NCBI GenBank assembly: GCA_023079485.1
Contig: CM041115.1
Location: 47,210,156 to 47,274,155 of the forward strand
Length of the DNA stretch: 64,000 nt
Direction: 5' to 3'
Source: Archilochus colubris
Taxonomy: Eukaryota > Chordata > Aves > Apodiformes > Trochilidae
Positions 1 through 12,600 of the stretch are shown here, in pieces; positions within the stretch are counted from its first letter, which is position 1; every line of letters begins with the position of its first letter. The position numbers were made by a program, and so were the translations under genes. Under the pieces are notes generated by a model, which made no database searches, had not been told where the DNA came from, and saw only the letters and a list, made by a program, of their open reading frames with translations.

Positions 1-244
1 TGGCCAGCAGGACCAGGCACGTGACTGTCCCCCTGTATTAGGCACTGGTGAGGCCACACTTTGAGTATTGTGTTCAGTTTTGGGCCTCTCACTACAAAAA
101 GGAAATCGAGGTGCCAGAGTGTGCTCAGAGAAGGGCAAGAAAGATGGTGAAGGGTCTGGAGAACAAGACTTACAAGGAGTGGCTCATGGAACTGTGCTTT
201 TTTTACTGTGTTGAGAAGAAGGCTTAGACCTGATCACTGTCTAC
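1..244 (+). mobile_element. CR1 LINE fragment A, 5' portion
   Basis: Sequence matches the CR1 consensus as I know it, from the block GGTGAGGCCACACTTTGAGT through the CAGAGAAGGGCAAGAAAG block to the GACCTGATCACTGTCTACAG block. It breaks off abruptly and its continuation is found at about 1072. The left end is cut by the window edge. Confidence 0.8.
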
Positions 245-1071
245 AGTGAGAAAGATATGATCTAGCTTGACCAGGACAGGCTGGAGAATTGGGCAGAGAG
301 GAACCTAATGAGGTTCAACAAGTGCAAATGTGTGCACCTGCAGCAGAACAACCCCATGCATTAGTACAGCTTAGGGTCTGACCTGCTGGAAAGCAACCCT
401 GAGGAGAAGGATCCTGGGAGTCCTTGTAGACAGTAAGTTAACCATGAGCCAGCATTGGGCACTTGTGGCCAAGAAGGAAAATGGTATCCTGGGATGCACT
501 CCTGAAGAGTGTGTCCAGTAGGTCAAGGGAAGTCACCCTCCCCACCTATTCTGCCCTAGTGAGGACACATATGGAGTACTGCATTCAATTCTGGGCTCCC
601 CAGTTCAAGACAGACAGGGAACTGCCAGAGATAGTCCAGTAAAGCCAAGCAAAAATGACTGGGGGACTGGAGCATTTCCCTTACAAGGCAAGGCTGAGAG
701 AGCTGGGGCTGTTTAGCCTGGAGAGGAGACCTTATTAAGGTCTATAAGTACCTACAGAACAAGAGCAAGGAGGATGGAGCCAGATGATTTTCTGTAGTGT
801 CCAGCAACAGCACAAGGGGCATTGGGTACAAACTTGAACACAGGAAGTTCAATTTAAACATGTGAAAAAACTTCTTTACTGTAAGGTTAACAGAGCAGTG
901 GAACAGGCTGCCCCGGGAGGCTGTGGAGTCTCCTCCTTCTCTGGAGACATTCAAAACCCACCTGGACACAATCATGTGTAATGTGCTCTAGGTAATCCTG
1001 CTTTAGCAGAGGGGTTGTACTAGATGATGTCTAGAGGTTCCTTCCAACTTGATGATTCTGTGACTCTGTCA
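245..1071 (+). mobile_element. CR1 LINE fragment B, inserted inside fragment A
   Basis: 5'-truncated CR1 of a different subfamily. It includes the block GGGCAGAGAGGAACCTAATG, the region CTGGTGAGG-like through GAGTACTGCATTCAATTCTG, and a 3' end TTCCTTCCAACTTGATGATT followed by CTGTG octamer remnants typical of CR1 tails. Its RT-side coding potential is fragmented by stops. It sits between the two halves of fragment A. Confidence 0.8.
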
Positions 1072-1250
1072 AGCACTGAAACAGGCTGTCCAGGGCAGTA
1101 GTTAAGTCACCATCCCTGGAGGTAATTAAAAAGATGTGTAGATTTGGTTCTTAGGGATATGGTTTAGTTGTAGATTTGTCAGTGTGCTAGGTTAACAGTT
1201 GGACTTGTTATTATAAGTCTTTTGTAACCAGAACGATTCTATGATAATTA
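1072..1250 (+). mobile_element. CR1 LINE fragment A, 3' portion
   Basis: Resumes the first CR1: a GAAACAGGCTGTCCAGG block, then GTCACCATCCCTGGAGGTAA, a degenerate GGTTAACAGTTGGACTTG block and the terminal CGATTCTATGAT tail. Alignment order shows that fragment B split this copy. Confidence 0.75.
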
Positions 1251-2479
1251 AGTTTCAACTGCATCTGTATAACTGTAATTTGGAAAAAGGGAGGGAGAAA
1301 GAGGAGTTTACTTTTTATATAGCCTTTGTTTTTCATCTCATACCCTATCGAATCTAACACATTTTCCTTTACTTTAAAAACTTGTTCCCTACTCTTCTAA
1401 TTTCCATCTTGCTGTAGTCCTTACTTTTATCAGTTCTCAACAGCCATTTCCCTCAAAACCAAGCGAGGTTCACTGCACTCATTACACAGTTGCACAAAAA
1501 AAGATTATATGAAGGGACTCCCCAGGCCATGTATCTTTTTATAACATTCCTGATACCACTTCAGATTCCTGAAATTGTCTGGAGTAGAAGTTTCACAAAA
1601 TTAGTCCTTACATTTGTGTCAAAATTGTTTGTGTAGAAACAAAGCCCTGTCTAATTTAAAGCTCTTAATACACACAGAATCCTAACATCAGTAAAAGATT
1701 TATGCAGGTTTTCAACCATACATTAGTATAGAAACAAAGATTCTGTCTTAAGCTTAACTTCAATTAACTAGTCAGTAATTTTTTTTCTTTTAACAAAAAT
1801 ATTAATGTACTAGACAGAAACTAACAGCTATGAAGTTCTGAAAGGGTAACTATAGAAACAAAAAAGAGCAATTCTGCATGTCAATCAGAAAAGAGCTTAA
1901 ATGTTAAGGAACATTTTCAAGATCTTAAGTCAAACACCTGATACACAATGGATGCACCAATATTTTGATATTAAATGAAAACATCAGTTGGTTTATAAGA
2001 ACAAGCACTACCTAATTTTACAATTCTCTTGTTAGTCTGTGTGTCAAGAACACGCCTAATATAACAACAAAATGCTGAAGTGATAATTAATACTTGAAAT
2101 GTTTAGAATTCAGACCTAGAATGTTTAGAGTTCCAGACACAGAAAGGCAAAAATCTGTATATATAAAGTTTCCACCTCAAAGAAGAAAACTTCAAATTCA
2201 CACTACTGTAAGAGCTCTGTAGGACTGAGTTTCAAGTAAAGGATCTGGATACCCATAAGGATAAAAATTCAGACCACTTCCAAAGGCTTGTTTAATCACC
2301 AATCTGAAGCATAGGAGTATGTCCTCCCACCACAAAATATGATAGCATCTATGCGTTTTAGCAGGTCAGCATTGAGTTTCCACACACCCCACTTCTGTGT
2401 TAGTTTATTTATTTCAAAAAGCCATTTGAAAAGATCCCAATTCATGTGTTTAACCCCCCCAAGTCAATATCCTGTATGA

Positions 2480-2492
2480 CCACTAGAGGGCA
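2480..2492 (+). promoter_or_regulatory. CTCF core motif match (intronic)
   Basis: CCACTAGAGGGCA fits every position of the degenerate CTCF core as I know it. It is in CERT1 intron 3; occupancy is unknown. Confidence 0.45.
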
Positions 2493-4367
2493 ACAGCAAA
2501 CAGGAAACAGGCACCTCTAAAGGTTACTATTGGTCAAAGCCCAACAGTAACCCTTATCCTTTTCCTTTTTCACTCCCTGTGCATATAAACCTCCTTTCCT
2601 CAGAAGACAATTAAAAAGAGAGCAATTTTACCTTTAGCCTTTATAATTACATTTGAGACACTGCTAAGTGAGGGTAAAGTTTTCTGCACAGTATGCAAGA
2701 AGTAACAATGACATCGATTGCTGAAAGAATGACAGTGAATCAGAAGTTTTAAGAGAGATTAACAGAATCATTCTGAAGTCACATCTTTCCCAGACAGTTC
2801 AAACCATTGAACCAACATGTTAATTTCCAGTTAAGACTGCCCACAGTCATTAGCACCAAACCGAAGACCTGACAAGTGTTGAAGGACAGATTTCTTAAAG
2901 CCTCATGTAACATGAAGTATATAGGTTCAATGTAATTTTGCTTTAAAAAGGGACACTTAAAACATAACATACGGAAAACCAGGCACTTCTGCCACGAGTC
3001 CATTGTCCAAGTAGAAGATTATTCACATTCAAACGCTTTGCCATTAGTCTGCAGCTGTCAAACATAGAGCTTACCAAGAACAAGAGTTTTATGTACTAGC
3101 CAGAGGAACAGACACAGGTTTTCTTCATGTACAGAAGATGCATTAAGTAAGTTCTCACCAAAACAGATTTCTCTGTATGCATAACAAACTTAGAAATAAA
3201 AAACAACTTCCAGTTAAACCCTTCCAAACCTACAAAAAGTCATGCAGTAGTGACCAAGAGACATTGCACTGGAAGTGTTGCCTACTTTACTCCGAAGTTT
3301 AAGCAGACTCACGGATGTTCTGTAGAACTGTTTCATGCAATGCAAATTTCAGAAAACTCATCTTTTGTAATTGTTACCTGACACTACACACAGTATCAGT
3401 AAAAATAATAAATTCAACGTAATCAGCCAGTACAAAAACACCCCCCACACTATCATTACTCACTTGGTTGAAAAGAAGCAGACTTGTTTTATTTGCTGAA
3501 AGCCAACACCCTCTGTGCAATACAATACCAAGAACAACTTCAAGCACAGCACAGGTCTCTACAGAAAGATGACCTACTCTGCCTTTGAAGAAAAACTGTG
3601 TAGAAAAACAGCTCACAAAAGGCTGCCCCTTCAAGACAGATGACATCCAAATTTTGCTTTTAAGTGCAGCCTCAGGATATATACTGTAGACCTCCTTTTC
3701 ATATAACCAAACCCAAACTCAGAACAGAACACGGTTTTACTCCAGGTGCATCAGTTGTCACATGGATACTCCAAGAAGCAAGGCTATGTATGACTGGTAT
3801 TGGCAGCTGAACACTCTTGATCTATTAAAGATGTGCACCTAGCAGCCATGATGGCCTGTTCTCAAGAATTAAAGCACAAAGAGCTCAGTAGGCTAGAACA
3901 GTTAGATACACTTGTATGAACTTTAGGTCCTGGGCTTTATTAGATTATGGTAAGTGTACTCTACATAGCTGTTGATGCTTATTTTTGCATGTTGTTTTTC
4001 ATATTTCAAAACGGCAGGTTTACCTAACAGATTTTCTCAAACTTACTGTTTCCACTGAACACATGAAATGGATATTTTATTTTCTGCTTAACCTTACTAC
4101 TTAGCGTATTTGGGGAAAGGCAGAAACAAGAATGGAAATAAGTAGAAGCTGCACCTTCAAGCACTGCAAGAACAAAGCAAAACTTCAAGGAGACAGAATT
4201 TAACCAGACATTTCATTTACAAAGTCTGAAAACTAAATTGAGGCAAAACTTCAACTTTGTACAAAAATTATCATTTTGAGACATGAAGGAAAAATCCTTT
4301 TGCTATGAATTAGAAAATATTATGACATGAGAAAGGAAGAACTGAACTATGTCAGAAATGTGGTTTA

Positions 4368-4465
4368 ATCATAGAATCAGGATGACGAGGTTGCAAGCTA
4401 CTTCTAGTACCACTTCTTGCTCAGAGCATTTCCAAGTGGATACCCAGGCCTCCTCCACCCCTATA
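4368..4465 (-). mobile_element. Degraded CR1 3'-end trace
   Basis: Begins ATCATAGAATCA, the reverse of a CR1 tail, followed by a weakly matching stretch (CTTGCTCAGAGCA). Old and uncertain. Confidence 0.4.
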
Positions 4466-7400
4466 AGGCTGCGTTCTTCAGAGCATTAAAAAACTATTTT
4501 TTAATCCAAAGTGATTATTATGAAACATAACTGGAACACACAGGCCAAATATATTTGGACTGGTGAAAGTGAAATAATCTGCATTGTTTATAATAAATCA
4601 AGGGCACTGGGCTGGAATGGAGAGCTTTAAACACTCTTAAATATAATTACTTTATTAAAGTTGCAACTTAGAGCTGCTGTTTCAACATAACCCTAAGAGT
4701 GGCAAAAGACTCTTTCCTAAAAGGCAAATTTCACCAGTTTGGAAGTGAAATCACTTAGGTTTGCTGCAGCACACCCTTGTGTAGTTAACTGAAACTGATG
4801 ATTCACTGGCTTTCCCCTAGACTGCTTTCAGGAAATATACAGTTGCCAGCCCTAAGTGCACTTAGTAAATTTAGTAACACTAAATGACAAGCAAGATCAT
4901 ATGTGTTAAAGAGTTCCTGCTGATAAGAGTGCTAAAATAATGGTATGTGTAAGACAGACCCAAGATTAGTTTTTCTCCTTGAAAGAGCATATCCAATTCA
5001 ATTTTAAAGGAGGAAACTTCTGTCATTTCCAGTAAAGGCCTGATGATTTGAGCAATTAATCTTCCCCTGAAAGCACAGCTTCTCTAAAACTTCTACAAAG
5101 GTCACAGCATCATGGTGTACATTGGGGCAAATAATTCTTGAGACCGAGCAGTCTCAGCTAAATTTGCTTGCACAAATGAACAATCTTAAGGGAAATCACA
5201 AATCCTTACAAGTTATTTCAGATTAGCAGGGGCAGAAAAATGCACACTTCTCTTTATACTCCTTCCCTCCCCAACATTTTTGGTGCCTATGTTCCTACCA
5301 ACTATGGGATATTTAACTGCTAGTACTTAAGAAGTAGACTTTCCTTCCCTCTGCCATTTAAAATAGGTATGATCAAGACATCAGCATTTTTATTGCTGTG
5401 CAGTAAATCCACTCACTTATATGACAAGTGAAATGATAGCAAATGTTCCCGAGCATTTTTCAAGTACTATACCTTTTCAGATAGTAAAGCTGATTTTTTT
5501 GCAGTTCTACAATAAAAATTACATTAGAAGAATTACCTTAAGGGTTTGCAATAACAAGTGGACATTGAATTAAAAAAGGAAATTTCCCAAATGTTGTCAT
5601 TGTGTTTTTAAAAGAATTCCCTCATCTCTGTAGAGTCACATTATCTCCTGCACGTACTCTCTTTTTCAAGAGCGGCACCGGGGTGAGGAGAGTCACCTAT
5701 CTTGTCTCTCCGAGAAGAGACAAAAAGTTACCTCTGTTGAATGTTACTAATATATATATATATATATCATTGCTACATGTGACCCCACCCATGTGGCTAA
5801 GGAGCACCTACTCCCCAAGGCTGGGGTGTAACCCTGGTCTGTTAATATAAACTCAACGAGTTTGTAACTCAAGCTGGCTGAAGGAAGAAACACCCCTTAC
5901 AAACTCCTTTAGAAAGAAAAAAAGACTGCATTTGCTAGATGGAGGCATATGGACTACTCAAGAGTTTTCTATTAAGCTCTTAATGTGCAATACTCTTTGA
6001 GCTGATGAGTAATATTTCTAAGTAAACAGCATGAGGATATATTTGGCATGTGCCAACTTTTAACTGTTTAACCACCCACTGCTTCCACACTGCAGCTCCG
6101 TACTTTGTTGTTGATACCAAGAGCTTACCCTGATTTGGAGGGGCATTTACCACCCAAGTCAGGCTTGACACTCTCCATGAACAATGCTGTTTTGGGGGAG
6201 ACCATGCAAAAACGTGCTGCCACTCACGTTCTGCCTGTTACAAACATTGACATTCCCCTTATTTCTACTAAAGTATACACTGTCAAAATGATTCACCACA
6301 GGTGTTTTCACAAAGTGAGTTAATAATACCTTTTGAGTTTACTTACTAGAATTCCACTTGTTTATAAAAGGAGACTGGTTCAGCTGCATGTTGGGTCTAA
6401 TAGTTTAGTTCCCATCACCTCAAGACTCAGCATTAGCCCTAGCATCAAGCTTACTTTAGCCCTTCATTAAACAGCATTATAAAAATATTGACCAACATAC
6501 TCATAATAGCATAGCAGTAGTGTCATAAATCTGTCATGCTGACACTGAGTTAGCACTTTTGAAGGCATTTTCTTTCACATGGTATTGCACTCACAAAGCA
6601 GTGCACTTCTAAGCTGCATTTTGGCTTGTGACTTTCAGGCACTGTCTGTCTCACTCATTGTCTGACTATGCAGTGTTTGAATCTTCAGTCAGTTCACATA
6701 TTTACTTAACTAGAGCAGTAAATGATCTCAACTGTGTTCACCACCTTTTAGGAGCAGGAGTCTCAGAGGAGAGTTGTAGATGATTACTAAGATAATGAGG
6801 ACTACCTGTTAACGCTCTGACTAGGTGAAGGGGAAAAGCTTTCTATTGACAAATGGCAAACTGTGAACACAGCTTTCACGAATACACAGATTTAAGATTA
6901 TCTTACAGTGTGCATACGTATACAGCTTCAGACTACCATAAGCAGCTCCCGAGGGATTAACAAGCAAGGGCAGCTATCAACCAAGACACCGCTACATAAT
7001 CAAGCCTTTCTTCATCCAGCCAGTAGAAGCAGCACAATCACTTAAGAAACTGAATCCAACCCAAGCAGCATAAAGAATCATTTCTGGAAAGAAACCAAAA
7101 CCCAGGAAAGCAGAGCTGGAAAAACTGAAGAGCAACAACAACTTAACACTTGTGTACAGTTGTGAAGGAAAATTAAGTTCAATGCTTACTTGGTTACAGG
7201 AAATACTTGCGTTGCACAAGTAAAGGACAGGTGACACCATGCAGATAGTTCAAGATGAATCAGATTTAGTTGTTCTCAAGCAAAACCAAACCAAAACAAC
7301 ACAAAAAAACCACATGCTAGGTAGTCTGCAAGACCCCCCCAAATAATTCCACATTCTTTACAACTGTAGGATCCTTCAGCTGAATACTGAGTCCAGTTTG

Positions 7401-7511
7401 GTGCTGTATCCTAAAGAAACATGATGACCAAGTTTGGAAGAGATACAAGATAGAGGTATAGAAGATGCCCACATGAACAACAACTGGGGAACTGGATGCT
7501 GCTTTGCCTTA

Positions 7512-7512
<1 letters not shown>

Positions 7513-7564
<52 letters not shown>
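7513..7564 (+). repeat. 52-A homopolymer
   Basis: Uninterrupted run of 52 A between TTAC and GGCAAAAAA. No CR1 tail or recognisable retrogene precedes it. Length could vary between individuals or assemblies. Confidence 0.9.
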
Positions 7565-7568
<4 letters not shown>

Positions 7569-9566
7569 AAAAACCTTAAGTGTTGCAAAAAAGAAAGGTA
7601 TAATGTCTCCAGACTGTTAGGCAAAAATCAGATTTTATGATAGCAAGAACAAATCCTGTTAAAGATCAGGAAAAGGCTAAAATGATTCCTTCACTACTGC
7701 ATTTACCTGTCTAACTTAACATGAAGCATAGCATCTAATGAGGATGAATTTTGTTCATATTAGGGGAGTAATCAAAATGCATGTTGACTTTCCTCAGGAG
7801 GGTCCTTCAGTTTATTTCTCCTCTGATACCTGTATTAGTCAGATGTCACTGATGGACAAAAAGAAAAACTCAGTACTCAGAGTTGGAGGACAAATAACCT
7901 TAAAAGCTAGTCAGGGTGCTTGGATTTAATACAGCTACATCCTCCTGCGCATTCAACACTTTTGTCTCAGATGCAGGCCAAAATACAAAAATGCTTGGAA
8001 CTATTTTCTTGTTCAGTTATTGGGAAGTATTTCTGCAAATTTCACATTCAGCTTTGAAGGGTGATGTCAAATGGGACTACTCAATAATTTATTTTATGTT
8101 AACATACAACAGTGACAGAACAGCAACAAGAGCAGATCTAAGCTCCTGCCTAGGCTTGAGCAACCCGTTCAGTTTTCTAGTTTGAACACCAGGGCACCAA
8201 GTTTTTGCAACACCTTTAAGTGTATGTCTACCACTCATGAGTGACTTGCCTACAGAATTCAGTTTGTTAAAAGAGGTAACAACTTTTCACAGTTCAACAC
8301 ATACACCTGAATGCTGTTTTCCAGCCTTCTCTCAGGCAAGTTGCACTGCTGCTGCAAGTCAATGCCTTTCAATAAACACCACAGTCAGAGTGGGGCACTC
8401 CCCTCTGAACCAGGAGGCCAACCCTAATGTTTTTTGTTTCATAAAACTCACTAAAATTAGCTAGACTTCACAAACTACAAATGCTTTCAAGGACCCAGCA
8501 AGAAATTACCTACAGATCACTAGACATGCAGGTGTAGGAGTATTCTACTCTTATGATCAGATTGTTATTCTTTTATTTGTAATTCAGACTCTTCCTTTTT
8601 ATCACTACAAATACTCTCACAGCAAAACTTCTCTTGTGCAATAAAATGAAAAACACAAGGTATAGCACCAAGATTTAGTCTGTAAACCAGGATATTTTAG
8701 AATGCAAACAATCTATGCTCTAGAAGCACTGAAGACACAGAGTGTATGTAATTCAGCTAGCTTTTTCTTCTATACAAAACATTCACCTTCTCTCACAAGG
8801 TCTTTCACAAGTACAGTTATTTTACAGCCTCTTTAAACAACCAGCCTTTTGTTCTTGCATGCATGATCCAGTTCACTCCAGCATATTGCACAATGTAAGA
8901 GTATCAGCTATGTTAGTACTCATTGTCAAAGTAATCACAGTCACTATTAGGGTATTCTATACTATCCTAAGTGTCAGCATCACACAGAAATCACACAGGA
9001 AAAAGTCAGACCTTGTAAACGTGCTGCAGAGCATGAGACAAATGAACAAGGCAACCCAAATCAACTCGATAGGTAACAACAGGCAACACCAAGAAAATGA
9101 GGTCATCCATATCAACAAAGGAAAAAGGAGGCTTTGCTATTACTTTCTTCCCCTCGCTATGAACTTGAGAAATAAAGTTAAACAATATTTACCTATTCCC
9201 ACACCTCCCTGTGCTTTCTTTCATCAACACTGTTGTTTCCACCTAACTTAGTCTTGATAGTGAATGGACCAGAGAGAAACTAGGGACAGAGGAGCTGGTG
9301 CTAAGATAAAAAGGTAAAAAACCCAAACAGATTAGGGAACAACATTATTTTTCCTTTTCAGACCTCAGCAACCACCGCTGAGGAAGCAGATAATTTAAAA
9401 GTCACACATTACTGAAACACCTAAACTCCAGTAGAGGAAGTAGATGAAGAAATGGCAACAAACTGTTCCTGTTGCTCCAGTCTGTATCTGATATCACACT
9501 ATCGTCAAGTCTGAATTTTAAAATAATCAACAAGATTGTATTTATAGTTACCATTCACTCATCAAC

Positions 9567-9567
<1 letters not shown>

Positions 9568-9597
<30 letters not shown>

Positions 9598-9600
9598 TAT
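9568..9600. repeat. TA/CA microsatellite
   Basis: Run of TA dinucleotides passing into ACACACACATAT. A shorter TA run lies at about 5750-5767. Confidence 0.85.
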
Positions 9601-12600
9601 GAACAGATACCATTGGCTTGAAATTGCTTGACTTGCTGTCATCAATATAGTAAACTGCTACCAAAATGCTAAGATTTAAAGATGTCATAACAACATTTTG
9701 TCATGAATTAAATATAGCCTACATAAAACATCCTACTTATTTCAGCATCTCCACCAAGATATGCCAGAGAACACAATAATTCAATTTAAAGTAAAAAATA
9801 CCTACACAAGGCAGAAATTATACTTTTAATTTTATTTGTTTCAAGCATTAGTTACATCAGTATGCTGAATCAAAATATTTCTGTAGCACTCCTATTCTGC
9901 GTATATTTTCTTACTCATTACCAATTATCTTACCAGTACTAGTCTCAGTCCAGACACACAACAGATTTTCATTGATTTGCATGTCTTTATTGGAATTGTC
10001 AGTAAATGGGACACCATTAGAGAGATGTAGAAAAGAAGAAAATTAACCCGTCTTCACAGGATGTTATTGCTCTCCTTACAGCTGCTGAAAGCCTGTGAAA
10101 AAGTTCAATATGTATGTACCCTTCTATATTTCTGTTGATAATCTGAGCTCTATTTTTTATGAAATAAAATTCTGATACTGTTTTCTGACCAAATTAACTG
10201 GTCCTAATTTTTCTGCTCTGGCATACACTGCTAATGAGAAAGTTACATCCACTAGGATTTTTGAATGTTTTCTTAGCACAGCTAACTAAAAAGTAATATC
10301 ATAGATCAATATTTACATAAACTAATCAAATAGAAGCTTGACTTCAAGCATTACAGATATGAAATTTCTTAAGGGAACTATTAGGCTGAAGAAATGGGTA
10401 GATGCACTAGGGTCTCAGTCTGAAGGTTACAGAACAAAACATGGGAAACTAAGAAACTAGGTTAGAAGTGACATGTAATGTTTTGAGTTTGAAAAAACTA
10501 TTCCTGCATAGTCACTTGAGTTCATAAGATAAATAAGGCAAAGGCAGAAGGCCAAGTTTAATTTTAACAAGCACATTAATCTGTACTCTAAGCAATCTAA
10601 CATTAACTCAACTTTGTTGAATTAGAATGATTTGAGGGTGCCACTTTACAATCACTCCATGGTTTAATTTGTTGTTAATGTTATTAATTTTATTATTGAA
10701 AGAAGCTTTTGAGGTGCACAACACCATGGTCCTGTGGTTTTAGCAATTGGGAGTTTTGCTTTTGTATGGTGCTGCACTCATATTAGACTAGCAAATGCCC
10801 ACCTCTACCCCTTCTATCCTCAGACACACACCTAGCTTCTTTTTCTGCTTCAATATCACAGTTACTGTTAATGGTAATACTGTTAATGCCTAACAGAACA
10901 TCCAGTAACTCTTTACAGCAGTACATTGATAAGAGAATAGAATACTCAACGTACAGATAACCTTCAAGGGTGAAATTAATGACTTGTAATGCTTTGTCCA
11001 TAAGGTAACAACTTGGTTTCAATTCCGTGGGAATTCCACGTGGTTAACAAGCACTTTATGAAAATTTCAATCTGATAATGCTTTTTCTCCCCCCAACAAT
11101 GTTCCAGTGTCCTTATTAACAGCAATCTAAATTCTGCTGTTTAAAGCTTATTCTGTAGCTTTCTAAATTAATCTATCAACTAGGATACATGCTCAGAAAA
11201 CAATAGTCTCAAAACAATGTTCCAAATCTAGTGAACTTGTTTGGAAATGTATCACTGCTTAACAAAGGAAGCAAGCCAACTGTTGCAATATTTATACCTA
11301 AATTTGACTTTACCAGGCTGCAAAGTGCAGCTTTTTGGTTTTTCACCATCTTCACTAGATCTATACTTAAACCACGATCTTAGATCTTACACTTAAAAAC
11401 TTAGAGTGTATAAAAAAACTCTTTCCACTTCAGTGAAAAAGTACATTTTGTTTATCCATACTGCCTAACAAACATTAATTCTATTTGTTAGATATTACAT
11501 GCTGCAAGAGTCCATATTCTTTACAGGTAAACTCAGACATTTTCCTTACAACAAAGAACTAATAACATTTCAGCTGGTTTTCCTAACCTTAGGTTAGAAA
11601 TCCCATTTGTCATTTTCAACCATGCTAGAGATCTAAAGCCCATCCTTCAATTTATTATTTGAGAAGAGAACAAGTCTTCAAAAGCACTGGTATCTTGGTG
11701 CTCATGCACCAAATTCTTTATGCTGAAGTAATGTGGAACTTAAGTTTGATCTTCAGTTCTTCATCAATACAATTTTCTATTAGATACACCTAAGAAAAGG
11801 TCATCAGCTAGCCTAGATCTGACTGTCTCTTAGGGCAGGAGAAGAGAGAAGCTTCTCGAAGATACTTCATCTGTTCAGTATCTGGTTATAAGGGTGTGTA
11901 TCTGCTCAGTACATTTGCTTCTACTAAAAAGTTTCATTAAAGATTCACTGACTATCTTATCACAGTTTTAGACTTTTCCTGCCTCCAGTTCAGGAAGATT
12001 AGTAAGTATTTTAGAAGCTGTACTTGAAACGTTTAATTTAGTAAGCACTTGGGAACCTCAATACAAGAAAAAGCTAATACGGTTTAAAAAAAAAGAGCAA
12101 GAAATTGTAACTTTTTATGCTTGAACATGAGATGTTTTGCATTTCTCAGCTGCAAGCTACACATTGGTGTTGCTAAGCAGAATTTTTTTCTGACTCTGCT
12201 TATACTAAAATTTAATACAGAATTCATTTTAAGCCAGTGTTTTCTCTGTTTAGAGCACAATGAAACACAGTCACAAAGTTTCAGTCCAACTTTCAGACTC
12301 TAAAGATAAACAACCTTGTGACATGCTACAGTAAGTCTCACAAACATTCTATTGTTACTGAACAGCTTAAGCAGCCTACCAGAACTACCTACTCATTCGA
12401 TAAGCAACCATGAGCTTCAAAAACAAAGTACTTTATATAGCAGTAGACTCAAGTTAATAAAAATTACTGCTTAGTAACAGAAAATTCCATCTCAATTCTA
12501 TTCCAATTATATGTCAGTTCAAGAAATTAGCTCTCAAACAAAGCAAATTTTTATCCACTGACAATAGCTTGTCTAGGAACTTTTCCTTGAGTTCTGGTAA

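Noticed and set aside
5980..6171. Minus-strand frame with a GTAAG-like donor near 6125
   Set aside because: The peptide does not resemble any CERT segment and the acceptor side is unconvincing.
8742..9251. 169-codon open frame on the plus strand
   Set aside because: No recognisable domain, no splice or homology support, AT-rich intron of CERT1 on the opposite strand; most likely chance.
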